A stretch of DNA of 64,000 nt, from assembly GCF_001189235.2 (NCBI RefSeq), contig NZ_LFIP02000003.1, forward strand, positions 124,001-188,000, given 5' to 3'. Below, one piece after another: positions 42,148 to 52,819 of this stretch (positions within the stretch are counted from its first letter, which is position 1; each line of letters begins with the position of its first letter). The position numbers and the translations under genes are program-made. A model generated the notes under the pieces. It was not told the DNA's origin. It made no database searches and saw only the letters and a program-made list of their open reading frames with translations. The stretch comes from Bradyrhizobium embrapense (GTDB lineage Bacteria; Pseudomonadota; Alphaproteobacteria; Rhizobiales; Xanthobacteraceae).

Positions 42148-43800
42148 ATGACCACAGTGAGCAGCGCCGGACGCTTATCCGCGGCAGGTGCAGGTTTCCT
42201 CGACAAGGAACACACGATCGCGACCGCCGGCTTCAACCGCTGGCTGGTGCCGCCGGCCGCGCTGTGCATCCATCTGTGCATCGGCATGGCCTATGGCTTC
42301 TCGGTGTTCTGGCTGCCGCTGTCGCGCGCGATCGGGCTGACCGCGCCGAAGGCGTGCCCGGATATCTCGCTGGTCCAGGAGCTGTTCACGACGACCTGCG
42401 ACTGGAAGGTCGCGAGCCTGGGGTGGATGTACACGCTGTTCTTCGTGCTGCTCGGCGTCTCCGCCGCGATCTGGGGTGGCTGGCTTGAGAAGGTCGGTCC
42501 GCGCAAGGCCGGCTTCGTCGCTGCGCTGTGCTGGGCCGGCGGTCTCGTGATCGGCGCGCTGGGCGTCTACACGCACCAGCTCTGGCTAATGTGGCTCGGC
42601 TCCGGCGTGATCGGCGGTGTCGGCCTCGGCCTCGGCTACATCTCACCGGTGTCGACGCTGGTGAAATGGTTCCCGGATCGCCGCGGCATGGCGACCGGCA
42701 TGGCGATCATGGGCTTCGGCGGCGGCGCCATGATCGGCGCGCCGCTCGCCGACAGACTGATGAACTATTTCAAGACCCCGACCTCGGTCGGCGTCTGGGA
42801 GACTTTCCTCGCGATGGGCGCGATCTATCTCGTGTTCATGATGATCGGAGCGTTCCGCTATCGCCTCCCGCCGACCGGCTGGCAACCGGACGGCTGGACG
42901 CCGCCGGCGAAAGCCAACGCGATGATCTCGAGCAAGAACGTCCATCTCGACAACGCGCACAAGACGCCACAGTTCTGGCTGATCTGGGGGGTGCTGTGCC
43001 TGAACGTGTCGGCCGGCATCGGCGTGATCGGCATGGCCTCGCCGATGCTGCAGGAGATCTTCGCCGGCAAGCTGATCGGGCTGCCCAATGTCGGCTTCAA
43101 CGCGCTCGACGCGTCGCAGAAGGCGCAGATCGCGGCGATCGCCGCCGGCTTCGCTGGCCTGCTGTCGCTGTTCAACATCGGTGGCCGTTTCTTCTGGGCG
43201 TCGCTGTCGGACAAGATCGGCCGCAAGAACACCTACTATACGTTCTTCATCCTCGGCATCGCGCTCTACGCGCTGGCGCCGACCTTCGCCGCGATGGGAT
43301 CGAAACTGCTGTTCGTGCTCGGCTTCGGCATCATCCTGTCGATGTATGGCGGCGGCTTCGCCACCGTGCCGGCCTATCTCGCCGACATGTTTGGCACCCA
43401 GTTCGTCGGCGCGATCCATGGCCGACTGCTGACGGCGTGGTCGACCGCGGGCATCATCGGCCCGGTCGTGGTGAACTATCTCCGCGAATTCCAGCTCGCC
43501 GCCGGCGTGCCGCGCGACCAGCTCTACAACACCACGATGTACATCCTGTGCGCCATGCTGATCGCCGGCCTCATCTGCAATTACATGATCAAGCCGGTCG
43601 ATCCGAAGTGGCACATGAGCGACGCCGAGGTGGCGAAGCTGCAAGCCGCGACGGCGACCGGAGGCAACGGCGCGACCGGATCGTTCGGCATCGGCAAGGG
43701 TGGCCTCGATGGCAGGGCGGCGCTGTTCTGGCTGTTCGTCGGCATTCCACTGGCCTGGGGCATCTACATGACGCTGCTCAGCGCGGTCAAAATTCTCTGA
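42148..43800 (+). CDS. OFA-family (oxalate/formate-type) MFS transporter
   Basis: A 550-residue MFS permease with about 12 membrane segments. The opening LVPPAALCIHLCIGMAYGFS and FSVFWLPLSRAIG, the loop KWFPDRRGMATGMAIMGFG and the second-half FFWASLSDKIGRKNTYY fit the oxalate:formate antiporter family. It is longer than the usual 400-450 residues because of an insertion with a CP...TTC segment in the first loop and a Gly-rich tail. It could import or exchange formate, oxalate or a related monocarboxylate. The neighbouring mobB and tusA suggest formate metabolism. ATG follows GGGGAGGAG. Confidence 0.88.
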   Translation: MTTVSSAGRLSAAGAGFLDKEHTIATAGFNRWLVPPAALCIHLCIGMAYGFSVFWLPLSRAIGLTAPKACPDISLVQELFTTTCDWKVASLGWMYTLFFVLLGVSAAIWGGWLEKVGPRKAGFVAALCWAGGLVIGALGVYTHQLWLMWLGSGVIGGVGLGLGYISPVSTLVKWFPDRRGMATGMAIMGFGGGAMIGAPLADRLMNYFKTPTSVGVWETFLAMGAIYLVFMMIGAFRYRLPPTGWQPDGWTPPAKANAMISSKNVHLDNAHKTPQFWLIWGVLCLNVSAGIGVIGMASPMLQEIFAGKLIGLPNVGFNALDASQKAQIAAIAAGFAGLLSLFNIGGRFFWASLSDKIGRKNTYYTFFILGIALYALAPTFAAMGSKLLFVLGFGIILSMYGGGFATVPAYLADMFGTQFVGAIHGRLLTAWSTAGIIGPVVVNYLREFQLAAGVPRDQLYNTTMYILCAMLIAGLICNYMIKPVDPKWHMSDAEVAKLQAATATGGNGATGSFGIGKGGLDGRAALFWLFVGIPLAWGIYMTLLSAVKIL

Positions 43801-43814
43801 TCGCGACCATCATC

Positions 43815-43847
43815 GCCGCGGGCCGCCGGTTCTCCGGCGCCCGCGGC
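43815..43847 (+). terminator. GC-rich hairpin after the MFS gene
   Basis: GCCGCGGG-C-CGCCGG / CCGGCG-CCCGCGGC with a TTCT loop and a single bulged C, 15 nt after the stop codon, then GACCGCTCAATTT. A factor-independent terminator is likely but the T-run is short. Confidence 0.6.
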
Positions 43848-43889
43848 GACCGCTCAATTTCATGAATAGAAATCGCATTGGGGATTTCA

Positions 43890-44168
43890 ATGTTTCGCAC
43901 CCGGATTTGCCTTGCCGCCGCGCTGCTCGCCGTAGGGCTCCATGCCGCGTCGGCCCAGACGGCGGCGCCGGCAGCGCCGGCACCGGCCGCCGCCACCACG
44001 GCCAAGCCGTCGAAGATCAAGCTCACGATGGAGAAACTGAAGGCCATGAAGGCGCAGTGGCGCGCCAACAAGCCGAAGCTCAAGGCCTGCCGCAAAGAGG
44101 TGAAGCAGAAGGGCCTGATCGGCGACGACCGCTGGTTCTACATCTCGGACTGCATGGCCAGGAGCTGA
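43890..44168 (+). CDS. Small exported protein, 92 aa
   Basis: A small secreted protein. It has a signal peptide (MFRTRICLAAALLAVGLHAA, cleavage near SAQ), an Ala/Pro linker, and a basic helical domain (KLTMEKLKAMKAQWRANKPK) with two Cys (KACRKEVKQKG; ISDCMARS) that could form a disulfide. It resembles PsiF-like periplasmic proteins in design, without a firm match. ATG 43890 has GGGGA upstream. Function unknown. Confidence 0.75.
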   Translation: MFRTRICLAAALLAVGLHAASAQTAAPAAPAPAAATTAKPSKIKLTMEKLKAMKAQWRANKPKLKACRKEVKQKGLIGDDRWFYISDCMARS

Positions 44169-44253
44169 GCCACGTCGTTCCGAGCGCGTTGAACTTGAGC
44201 GGAGGGATTGCGCCCCCACAGGCGAGATGCTCGATGGAGCAGCGGGCCGCCGA

Positions 44254-46629
<2,376 letters not shown>

Positions 46630-46640
46630 GTCGAAATCCC

Positions 46641-47048
46641 CTAGCTCGATTTTCCGAGCCGCAGGCCGACGCAGCCATGCGCGGCAAAGCGGCTGATGGT
46701 GTAGCGGCCGGTCGGCAGCGCGATGCGGCGTTCGAAGTGGCCCTGAGGCAGCTCGAGGCGCAGGATGCGCGCGTTGCGCAGCTCGGCGGGCAAAGTGCGG
46801 CGGCCGGAGATCACCAGCGTGCCGCCGTCGAGCGCGGCCTCGACCTCGTCGGGGTCGACCCCCGGCAGCGCGACCAGGATCAGGATCTCCTCCTCGGTCT
46901 CGATCACGTCCATCGGCGGTTCCCAGCTCGGCTCGCTGGTGCCCGCGCGCGGGTGTAAATTGAGGAAGCTCTGGTGCAACCGTTCGGCGCGGGCGAGCGC
47001 CTCGATCGCATCCGTCAGCATCCAGTTGGTCTGATCCTTGGGCCGCAT
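46641..47048 (-). CDS. Hsp20-family small heat shock protein
   Basis: A 135-residue alpha-crystallin-type chaperone. The core has VIETEEEILILVALPGVDPD, DGGTLVISGRRTLP and a GHFERRIALP-type strand. The C-terminal extension is unusual: RFAAHGCVGLRLGKSS without a clear I-x-I motif. ATG 47048 has GGAGAG at 6 nt. It holds aggregation-prone proteins that the co-transcribed Lon may degrade. Confidence 0.88.
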   Translation of the reverse strand: MRPKDQTNWMLTDAIEALARAERLHQSFLNLHPRAGTSEPSWEPPMDVIETEEEILILVALPGVDPDEVEAALDGGTLVISGRRTLPAELRNARILRLELPQGHFERRIALPTGRYTISRFAAHGCVGLRLGKSS

Positions 47049-47298
47049 GGGCACTCTCCACGTCGCATTGGGAGGCGAGGTTACCGGTCTTGCCGCCGAC
47101 CGTAAACCGGCCCCTCGCGCCGCCGATCGAGGCCAAAATTGTCCGAAATCTCGCGATTTGCGATCCGCCCGGCGCGTCCGGCCGCTTATGCCGCGGCTAT
47201 GTGACAGGGCTGCCGGTCCTCTCGAATTCCTACGGCCTTCCCAGCATCTTTGCCGTGACGCGGTGCGCTCGCGCGCCGCCACAGGAAGAAGGTGGGAC

Positions 47299-47574
47299 AT
47301 GACCTTGCTCCATTACCACGATGCCCGGTCGCATGGTTCGGCCGGTGCGATGCCAGCGACGCTGCAGCGGACGATCCGGCGGATCGGCCTCGCTTTCAGG
47401 ACCGTTCACCGCGCCATCGCCGCCGCCAAGATCCATCGGCTGCGCAACGAGCTGTTGCTGCATCGCGGCCATGAGGATTGGGCACGCACCCATCTCCATG
47501 TCGGCCTGCTCGGCGGCGATGCCGAGAAATATCCGCGCGCGCCGGTCGTGCTCGGCGAGAAGTGGGACTACTGA
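47299..47574 (+). CDS. Hypothetical protein, 91 aa
   Basis: A small basic protein (TLQRTIRRIGLAFRTVHRAI; AAAKIHRLRNELLLHRGHED) with a His-rich C-terminal part ending VVLGEKWDY. ATG 47299 has GGTGGG just upstream. It is divergent from hsp20-lon and one nucleotide upstream of the next small gene, so they form a unit. Unknown function; heat or stress linkage only from position. Confidence 0.7.
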   Translation: MTLLHYHDARSHGSAGAMPATLQRTIRRIGLAFRTVHRAIAAAKIHRLRNELLLHRGHEDWARTHLHVGLLGGDAEKYPRAPVVLGEKWDY

Positions 47575-47575
47575 C

Positions 47576-47767
47576 ATGAGCATGGTTTCATTCGTCGCCG
47601 CCCTGCTGCGCCGTGTCGCGGAAGGCATGCTCAAATTCCTCGCCTGGATCGGCGAGGAGCCGATCGGCGGCTACCGGCCCGAGGCGCATTACATGCGCGG
47701 CCCGGGGCCGGCGTGGCGGGCCAAGCATCAGCCACCTCAGGTGGCTTCGCTGCGCAGCGTCAGGTGA
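47576..47767 (+). CDS. Hypothetical small protein, 63 aa
   Basis: A 63-residue protein with an amphipathic or weakly membrane-associating N-terminus ([26 protein letters not shown] region) and a polar tail. The start ATG 47576 lies one base after the preceding stop (TGACATG), implying coupled translation. Its 3' end overlaps the convergent slipin gene by 31 nt. Confidence 0.6.
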   Translation: MSMVSFVAALLRRVAEGMLKFLAWIGEEPIGGYRPEAHYMRGPGPAWRAKHQPPQVASLRSVR

Positions 47768-48498
47768 TCGAGCAGGTTCATCGGAAGCGGGAAGACCACG
47801 GTCGATGAGCGTTCACCGGCGATGTCATGCAGCGCGGCGAAATAGCGCAGCTGCATCGCCTGCGGCTCCTGGGCGAGGATCCGGCCGGCCTCGACCAGCT
47901 TCTCGGCGGCCTGCTGCTCGCCCATCGCGTTGATCACCTTGGCGCGCCGCAGCCGTTCCGCCTCGGCCTGCTTGGCGATCGCCCGCACCATGGTTTCGTT
48001 GATGTCGATGTCCTTGATCTCGACCGCGGTGACCTTGATGCCCCAGACGTCGGTCTGCTTGTCGAGGGTCTCCTGGATATCGGCGTTCAGCCGGTCACGC
48101 TCGGCCAGCATTTCGTCGAGCTCGTGCTTGCCGAGCACCGAGCGCAGCGTGGTCTGGGCCAGCTGGCTGGTCGCGGCCATGTAGTCGCTGACCTTGATGA
48201 TGGCGCGCTCCGGATCGACGATGCGGAAGTAGAGCACGGCGTTGACCTTGACCGAGACGTTGTCGCGCGAAATCACGTCCTGCGGCGGCACGACCTGCAC
48301 CACCACCCTGAGGTCGACCTTCACCAGCTGCTGCACCACCGGAATCAGGATGATCAGCCCCGGGCCCTTCACCCCGGTGAAGCGGCCGAGCGTGAAGACG
48401 ACGCCGCGCTCGTATTCGCGGAGCACGCGCACCGCCTGGGTCAGGAAGATGATGACCAGCAGTGCGATCGCCGCATAGGTGAAATAATCAAGCATCAT
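47737..48498 (-). CDS. Slipin / stomatin-like SPFH protein
   Basis: A 253-residue SPFH-domain membrane protein. One N-terminal membrane segment ([19 protein letters not shown]) precedes the band-7 domain ([40 protein letters not shown]). The C-terminal helix ([20 protein letters not shown]) promotes oligomerisation. It pairs with the NfeD protease encoded immediately upstream with a 4-nt overlap, the conserved stomatin-NfeD partnership that cleaves or organises membrane proteins. ATG 48498 has AGGAGG. Confidence 0.94.
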   Translation of the reverse strand: MMLDYFTYAAIALLVIIFLTQAVRVLREYERGVVFTLGRFTGVKGPGLIILIPVVQQLVKVDLRVVVQVVPPQDVISRDNVSVKVNAVLYFRIVDPERAIIKVSDYMAATSQLAQTTLRSVLGKHELDEMLAERDRLNADIQETLDKQTDVWGIKVTAVEIKDIDINETMVRAIAKQAEAERLRRAKVINAMGEQQAAEKLVEAGRILAQEPQAMQLRYFAALHDIAGERSSTVVFPLPMNLLDHLTLRSEAT

Positions 48499-49889
48499 GC
48501 TGTACCTCCTTCGCCGGCCGAAGCCGGCGCACGCCGCACGACCAGCGTCAAATCGATGATGTTGGCGACCTCGACCGTCTCTCCCGCTCGGAATGGCTCG
48601 GTGCCGCGCGCCTGCCAGCGTTCGCCGTTGGTGAAGACGTGACCCGTGGTCTCGGACCAGTCGAGCACCTCGGCCGATAGTCCGCGCATGGCTTGCGCAC
48701 CCGTCCGCAGCGGACCGTTGCGCGCGCGGCGCAGCGCGCCGAGCACGACCAGAATGAGACCTGCGAACATCGCCGCGACGATGCCGATGAGCGGCCATGA
48801 CAGGGCGTATCCGGGCGCCTCGATCCGAAACAGCATGGCGGCTCCGAGGACAAAGGCGACGATACCTCCGAGGCCAATCACGACGGTCGGGTTGAAGGCC
48901 TCGATCGCGAGCAGCGCCATCCCGACCAGCATCAAGGCGAAGCCGGCATAGTTGATCGGCAGCATGTTGAGCGCGTAGAGCCCGAGCAGCAGGCAGATCG
49001 TGCCGACAACTCCGGGCGCCACGGCGCCGGGGGACATGAATTCGAAGATCAGGCCGTAGATCCCGACCATCAGGAGAACGAATGCGATGTTGGGGTCGGT
49101 GATGACAGCAAGCACGCGCGAGATCCAGTTGGGATCGATGGCTTCGATCACGGCATCTTTGGTCGCCAGCCGTTGGGTCTTGCCGCCGGCGAGCTCCACC
49201 GTCCGGCCGTCGACCTGCCTGAGCAGATCGGCCAGATCGTGCGCGGTGAACTCGATGACACGGGCCTGCAGCGCGGCGTTGGTGGAAAGGGTGGCGGCGT
49301 CGCGCACCGCCTTCTCGGCCCCGTCGGCGTTGCGGCCACGCAGTTCGGCTAGGCTGCGGATGAAGGCGACGGCATCATTCGTCACCTTCGTCGTCATGGC
49401 ATCCTTGGTCCCCGACGGGTTGCCGGTGTCCTTGTCCTTGCCGTCCTTGTCCGGGGTGCCGCCCGGCAGGCCCGGTAGCGGGCCGCCGATCTGCACCGGC
49501 GTCGCGGCGCCGATATTGGTGCCGGGCGCCATCGCCGCAAGATGGGTCGCATAGAGAATGTAGGTCCCGGCGCTCGCGGCATGGGCGCCGGAGGGCCCAA
49601 CATAGCCGATCACGGGAACGGGCGAGGCCAGCACGTCGGTGATGATCTCGCGCATGCTGCTGCTGAGTCCGCCCGGCGTATTCATTCGCAGAATTACGAT
49701 CTCGGCGTGCCGCTCGGCGGCCTTCGCCAGGCCATCCCTGACGTAACTGGCCGATGCCGGCCCGATCGCGCCATCGATTGAAATGGTCAGGGCAACGCGG
49801 TTGTTGTCCGCGGCCGTACCGGGACTGATGGAAACAACCAGAGCGACCAGCGCGGTCGCCACAACGAGAGCCGCCTTGAAGGTCTGCAC
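48495..49889 (-). CDS. NfeD-family membrane-bound serine protease
   Basis: A 464-residue NfeD1b-type protein. After a signal peptide, a ClpP-class protease domain shows [20 protein letters not shown], the nucleophile region [13 protein letters not shown] and [19 protein letters not shown] for the catalytic Lys. Four to five membrane segments follow, then a C-terminal OB-fold. By family precedent it cleaves stomatin at its C-terminus. GTG 49889 is preferred to GTG 49898 because AAGGGAG then has normal spacing. It is the first gene of the pair. Confidence 0.93.
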   Translation of the reverse strand: MQTFKAALVVATALVALVVSISPGTAADNNRVALTISIDGAIGPASASYVRDGLAKAAERHAEIVILRMNTPGGLSSSMREIITDVLASPVPVIGYVGPSGAHAASAGTYILYATHLAAMAPGTNIGAATPVQIGGPLPGLPGGTPDKDGKDKDTGNPSGTKDAMTTKVTNDAVAFIRSLAELRGRNADGAEKAVRDAATLSTNAALQARVIEFTAHDLADLLRQVDGRTVELAGGKTQRLATKDAVIEAIDPNWISRVLAVITDPNIAFVLLMVGIYGLIFEFMSPGAVAPGVVGTICLLLGLYALNMLPINYAGFALMLVGMALLAIEAFNPTVVIGLGGIVAFVLGAAMLFRIEAPGYALSWPLIGIVAAMFAGLILVVLGALRRARNGPLRTGAQAMRGLSAEVLDWSETTGHVFTNGERWQARGTEPFRAGETVEVANIIDLTLVVRRAPASAGEGGTA

Positions 49890-50012
49890 GGCAAGCACTC
49901 CCTTGCCGTGGATATGGGATGCCGTTGCGGAACCTCAATATGGCGCGGTGTCACCGACGCCGTGCGCCGGTCCCGTTGTGCATTGCGATGGCCGGTGTCG
50001 GGTCGGCAAAGC

Positions 50013-50966
50013 TCACTGCGCAGCAGCGAGGTATTCGTCGGCAAGCTCAGCCATCGCCTGCGCGACTTCCGCCTTAGCCGTCGTATCCAGCTGCACGATC
50101 GGCAGTCGCGTCGTCGGCTGCATGTACCCCAGCAGTGCCAGCGCGAATTTCAGCGCGGCGGGGTGCTCGCGCTCCAGCAGCGTCGCGAGCGGCACCAGGC
50201 GCTGATGCAACTCGCGCGCCTGGTACAGCCGGCCCTCACGCAGATGCCGGGCCACCGCCACGCACAAATCGGGCGCGAGGTTCGATACCGACGAGATGCA
50301 GCCGTCACCGCCGGCGGCCATATAGGCGAGCGAGGTGGTGTCGTCGCCGGTCAGCATCCGGAATGTCGCCGGCAGGCGTGGACGAAGGCGCCTGAGGCGG
50401 GCGACATCGCTGCTGCCGTCGCGCAATCCAATGAGGCGGGGCGATGCGGCGAGCTCGACCAGCGTCTCGTCTGTCAGCCCCTTCACTGTCCGCGACGGGA
50501 TGTCGTGCAGGATCAGGGGCAGCGTCGTGACCGCAGCGACGGCGCGGAAATGCGCAGCCATGCCTTGCGGCATCGGCTTGTTGTAATACGGCACGACCGA
50601 CATGATGGCGTCGGCGCCGGCCGCTTCCGCGGCGCGGGTGAACGTGACGGCGCGATCCGTGGCGTTCGACCCGGCGCCGGCGATGATGCGGACCCGCCTG
50701 CGCGCGACGCGGGCTGCGATGCGAACCAACTCTGCGCGTTCCGCAGGCTCCAGCGTCGAGCTTTCACCTGCAGTCTCGCCGACCACGAGCGCCGTGGCGC
50801 CGGCTGCGATCTGACGCTCGCACAGCCGGCCGAATGCATCAGTGTCGATTTCGTCCTGGTGGGTGAAGGGGGTCGGAAGATCGGGGATGAAGCCCGACAG
50901 CCATTTGGCCGAATCCGCGTTCGCGGCCATGCTCGAAATGACTTTCGTAGTCGCTTTCGCAGTCAT
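50013..50966 (-). CDS. DapA-family aldolase/lyase homologue with Lys-to-Arg change
   Basis: A 317-residue member of the dihydrodipicolinate synthase / N-acetylneuraminate lyase family, with GATALVVGETAGESSTLEPA, SVVPYYNKPMPQG (conserved Tyr) and HDIPSRTVKG. The Schiff-base Lys expected in the GIK motif is Arg182 here (RLIGLRDGSSDV). Lysine chemistry should therefore be absent, so this is unlikely to be the housekeeping DapA. It may bind a keto acid or act differently. It starts 9 nt after the small gene at 50976 and is probably co-transcribed with it. Confidence 0.88.
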   Translation of the reverse strand: MTAKATTKVISSMAANADSAKWLSGFIPDLPTPFTHQDEIDTDAFGRLCERQIAAGATALVVGETAGESSTLEPAERAELVRIAARVARRRVRIIAGAGSNATDRAVTFTRAAEAAGADAIMSVVPYYNKPMPQGMAAHFRAVAAVTTLPLILHDIPSRTVKGLTDETLVELAASPRLIGLRDGSSDVARLRRLRPRLPATFRMLTGDDTTSLAYMAAGGDGCISSVSNLAPDLCVAVARHLREGRLYQARELHQRLVPLATLLEREHPAALKFALALLGYMQPTTRLPIVQLDTTAKAEVAQAMAELADEYLAAAQ

Positions 50967-50975
50967 GGGAATGGC

Positions 50976-51230
50976 TCAAGCCACGCGGCTTGCGCGGAGG
51001 GGCGCGGTCTTGCCGTGCATGTCGAGCTCGAGCCCGCGCGACAGCTCGACGATCATTTCGGGGTGCTGGCCATTCTCGAACAGCGCGTATTTGACGGCCT
51101 GGGCGCGGTTGACGAACAGGCCGCCATAGAGGCCGTTCTGCTGCTGGGCGACCCACTGGCCGCGCTGGTTGCGGCCGATGAAGACGACGGTGGACGCTGC
51201 GCTACACGAGGGAGGTTCGACGAGTTTCAC
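50976..51230 (-). CDS. Hypothetical protein, 84 aa
   Basis: A compact protein with a beta-rich N-terminus (TVVFIGRNQRGQWVAQQQNG) and a helix that reads like a small regulatory or RNA-binding fold (FVNRAQAVKYALFENGQHPE). GTG 51230 is preferred to GTG 51251 because GGAAGGA is then about 7 nt upstream. It precedes the dapA-like gene by 9 nt. Function unknown. Confidence 0.7.
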   Translation of the reverse strand: MKLVEPPSCSAASTVVFIGRNQRGQWVAQQQNGLYGGLFVNRAQAVKYALFENGQHPEMIVELSRGLELDMHGKTAPLRASRVA

Positions 51231-51345
51231 GGTGGTAGTCCTTCCAATCACAAGTCACGCGTTCAATGTCTGTTGTGACGGATATGAAATCGAGCGCGGC
51301 GGACGGCCGACTTCATAGGAGCGGCATAGGATTTGAGGGGTGAGC

Positions 51346-51621
51346 TTAGACGTGCTGGACGATGCCGGTGCCGAGCGCGCACAGCGCGACATAGGCGGTC
51401 ATCTCGTCCCAGTGATTGAGATTTGCGGCAAACGGCATCTCGCGCTTCACCAGCCCCGCGAGTGCACAGATCAGCGCCGACATCCAGAGCAGCGTGACGA
51501 GGCCCCTGCCGAAGCCTGCGCCGGCGAACACGGCGAAGCCGATCATGATGGCCAGCCGGAAACCGAACCGGACGATGACCTGGACCGACTGCAGCTGCTG
51601 CGGCAGTTGTTTGGCGTTCAC
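51346..51621 (-). CDS. Small membrane protein, 91 aa
   Basis: An inner-membrane protein with two or three hydrophobic helices (VIVRFGFRLAIMIGFAVFAG; GLVTLLWMSALICALAGLV; MTAYVALCALGTGIVQ). No family recognised. It lies 13 nt after the stop of the gene at 51635 on the same strand and is likely in an operon with it. Confidence 0.7.
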   Translation of the reverse strand: MNAKQLPQQLQSVQVIVRFGFRLAIMIGFAVFAGAGFGRGLVTLLWMSALICALAGLVKREMPFAANLNHWDEMTAYVALCALGTGIVQHV

Positions 51622-51634
51622 GACGTCGCCGCCA

Positions 51635-52099
51635 TCAGCCGATATTGTCGATGAGCAGCGGCTCGTAGAGCGAGCTGATGCCGCGACGGACGGTCGGCAC
51701 GCTGGTGCGGTTCTCGGGCGCGAAGATCCGCTGCGCCTCGACGAAGCCGCTCAGGATCGCGAGCGCAAGATCCGCATGGCGGGTCTCGATCGACTGGTCG
51801 AGCCAGTCAGGTAGCTCGCGTTCGCGCGACAATGCACAGTGCCACTCGCCCTCGTCATAGACCAGGCGGCGGACCTGCCATTGCGGCAGTTCGAGATCGA
51901 GCAGCGCGATCGCGGCATCGGTCCAGGCGCCGGACTGGATCAGGCGCTTGATGCGGGCGCTCTTGCCGCCGTATCCCGCCGAAGGAAATCGCCGGCAGGT
52001 CTGGCTAACGATGTCGGCGATGAGCTCGGCTGTGACGGCATAGGCATCGCGCAGCCGGTCGGCGAGGTCGGCGGAGGTGTTTTGGGATAGTACTGACAT
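51635..52099 (-). CDS. Hypothetical protein, 154 aa
   Basis: A cytosolic protein with helical N-terminus (ADLADRLRDAYAVTAELIAD) and the segment AALIARLDLELPQW-like AIALLDLELPQWQVRRLVYD followed by EWHCALSRERELPDWLD. Not assigned to a family by eye. ATG 52099 (MSVLSQNTSADL) is preferred because the upstream in-frame extension is proline-rich and lies in the kdp promoter region. It is divergent from the kdp operon. Confidence 0.7.
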   Translation of the reverse strand: MSVLSQNTSADLADRLRDAYAVTAELIADIVSQTCRRFPSAGYGGKSARIKRLIQSGAWTDAAIALLDLELPQWQVRRLVYDEGEWHCALSRERELPDWLDQSIETRHADLALAILSGFVEAQRIFAPENRTSVPTVRRGISSLYEPLLIDNIG

Positions 52100-52210
52100 G
52101 GCGTCATCCCGTCGAAAGCGCGGCCCAACAAGGTGAGGCTCAAGGCATTGGCCGCACGCCCAAAATGGCCGCACAGCCATTTGAAAACGAGAGGAGGCAA
52201 GCGGCGGAGA

Positions 52211-52402
52211 TATAGGGATTCCATAAAGATGAAACGGGCCTGGCGAAGGCGGCAAGCCCAGTGTCGGGGGACGATCGAACGTTTGGCTATTTTCCCATCG
52301 AGCAGCAAGGCGGGTTTGATTTTGGTCAAGCACATGGTCGTCTCCTGCTCGTAAGTTACGCTATAGAAGCGGAGCGCACCGGGTTTTTATAGGATTCCTA
52401 TA
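52211..52402. promoter_or_regulatory. Two related palindromes in the kdp control region
   Basis: TATAGGATTCCTATA is a perfect 15-nt palindrome at 52388-52402, preceded by GGGTTTT. A degenerate copy TATAGGGATTCCATA lies at 52211-52225. The sequence between the gene at 52099 and the first kdp ORF is visibly AT-richer. These are candidate operators, possibly for KdpE, whose E. coli site is also T-rich; the link is inferred. Confidence 0.5.
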
Positions 52403-52465
52403 ACGTCCTTATGCGTCACATCTCGAAAACCTATGCTCCGGATGGCACCTCACCAGTATCCGGCG

Positions 52466-52489
52466 CGGAGCGTTTATAAGATCGCTCCG
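52466..52489 (+). promoter_or_regulatory. CGGAGCG-N10-CGCTCCG inverted repeat
   Basis: A perfect 7-bp inverted repeat enclosing TTTATAAGAT, 27 nt before the first small kdp ORF. It could be a 5' leader hairpin or an operator overlapping a -10 region (TATAAG). Confidence 0.45.
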
Positions 52490-52515
52490 GGCCCTGTGAT
52501 GCATAGGAGTCTCTC

Positions 52516-52599
52516 ATGATGGACATTCTCATGGCGGCGCTGGCGATCGGCTTCTTCGCGGCCGGCATCGGCTACGCTTACGCCTGCGAACGGCTGTAA
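52516..52599 (+). CDS. 27-aa membrane microprotein upstream of kdpF
   Basis: ATG 52516 (followed by a second ATG) has TAGGAG at 7 nt. The peptide MMDILMAALAIGFFAAGIGY plus AYACERL is one hydrophobic helix with a short charged end, similar in plan to KdpF. Its stop is followed 11 nt later by kdpF, so it should be co-transcribed. It could be a second Kdp-stabilising subunit. Too short for automated callers. Confidence 0.6.
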   Translation: MMDILMAALAIGFFAAGIGYAYACERL

Positions 52600-52610
52600 G
52601 GGAGGCGGCG

Positions 52611-52700
52611 ATGATCTTCGATTACTCGCTCGCCGGCCTCGTCTCGCTCGGCCTGCTGTTCTACCTCACCTATGCGTTGCTGCGGCCCGAACGCTTCTAG
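52611..52700 (+). CDS. kdpF: KdpF, small subunit of the Kdp K+-ATPase
   Basis: A 29-residue single-helix protein (MIFDYSLAGLVSLGLLFYLT then YALLRPERF), with the Tyr-Ala-Leu-Leu-x-Pro-Glu-x-Phe ending typical of KdpF. It stabilises the KdpABC complex in the membrane. GGGAGG precedes ATG 52611. The gene lies just before kdpA as in other bacteria. Confidence 0.92.
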   Translation: MIFDYSLAGLVSLGLLFYLTYALLRPERF

Positions 52701-52710
52701 GCGGTTCGCG

Positions 52711-52815
52711 ATGTCTGCGCTTTGCACAATTCTGTTGGCCGACGCGGTGCTGACCGGGCTGTTGCTCGGCATGTTCGCCTCGCTGTTGCGCTTCGCCCCC
52801 ATTCGAAAGGTTTGA
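52711..52815 (+). CDS. 34-aa hydrophobic microprotein between kdpF and kdpA
   Basis: A 34-codon frame, [20 protein letters not shown] then [14 protein letters not shown], giving one membrane helix with a basic C-terminus. It starts 10 nt after the kdpF stop and ends 4 nt before kdpA. No strong ribosome site. Spacing and hydrophobicity suggest a translated co-subunit or a coupling ORF for kdpA. Confidence 0.5.
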   Translation: MSALCTILLADAVLTGLLLGMFASLLRFAPIRKV

Positions 52816-52819
52816 CGCA

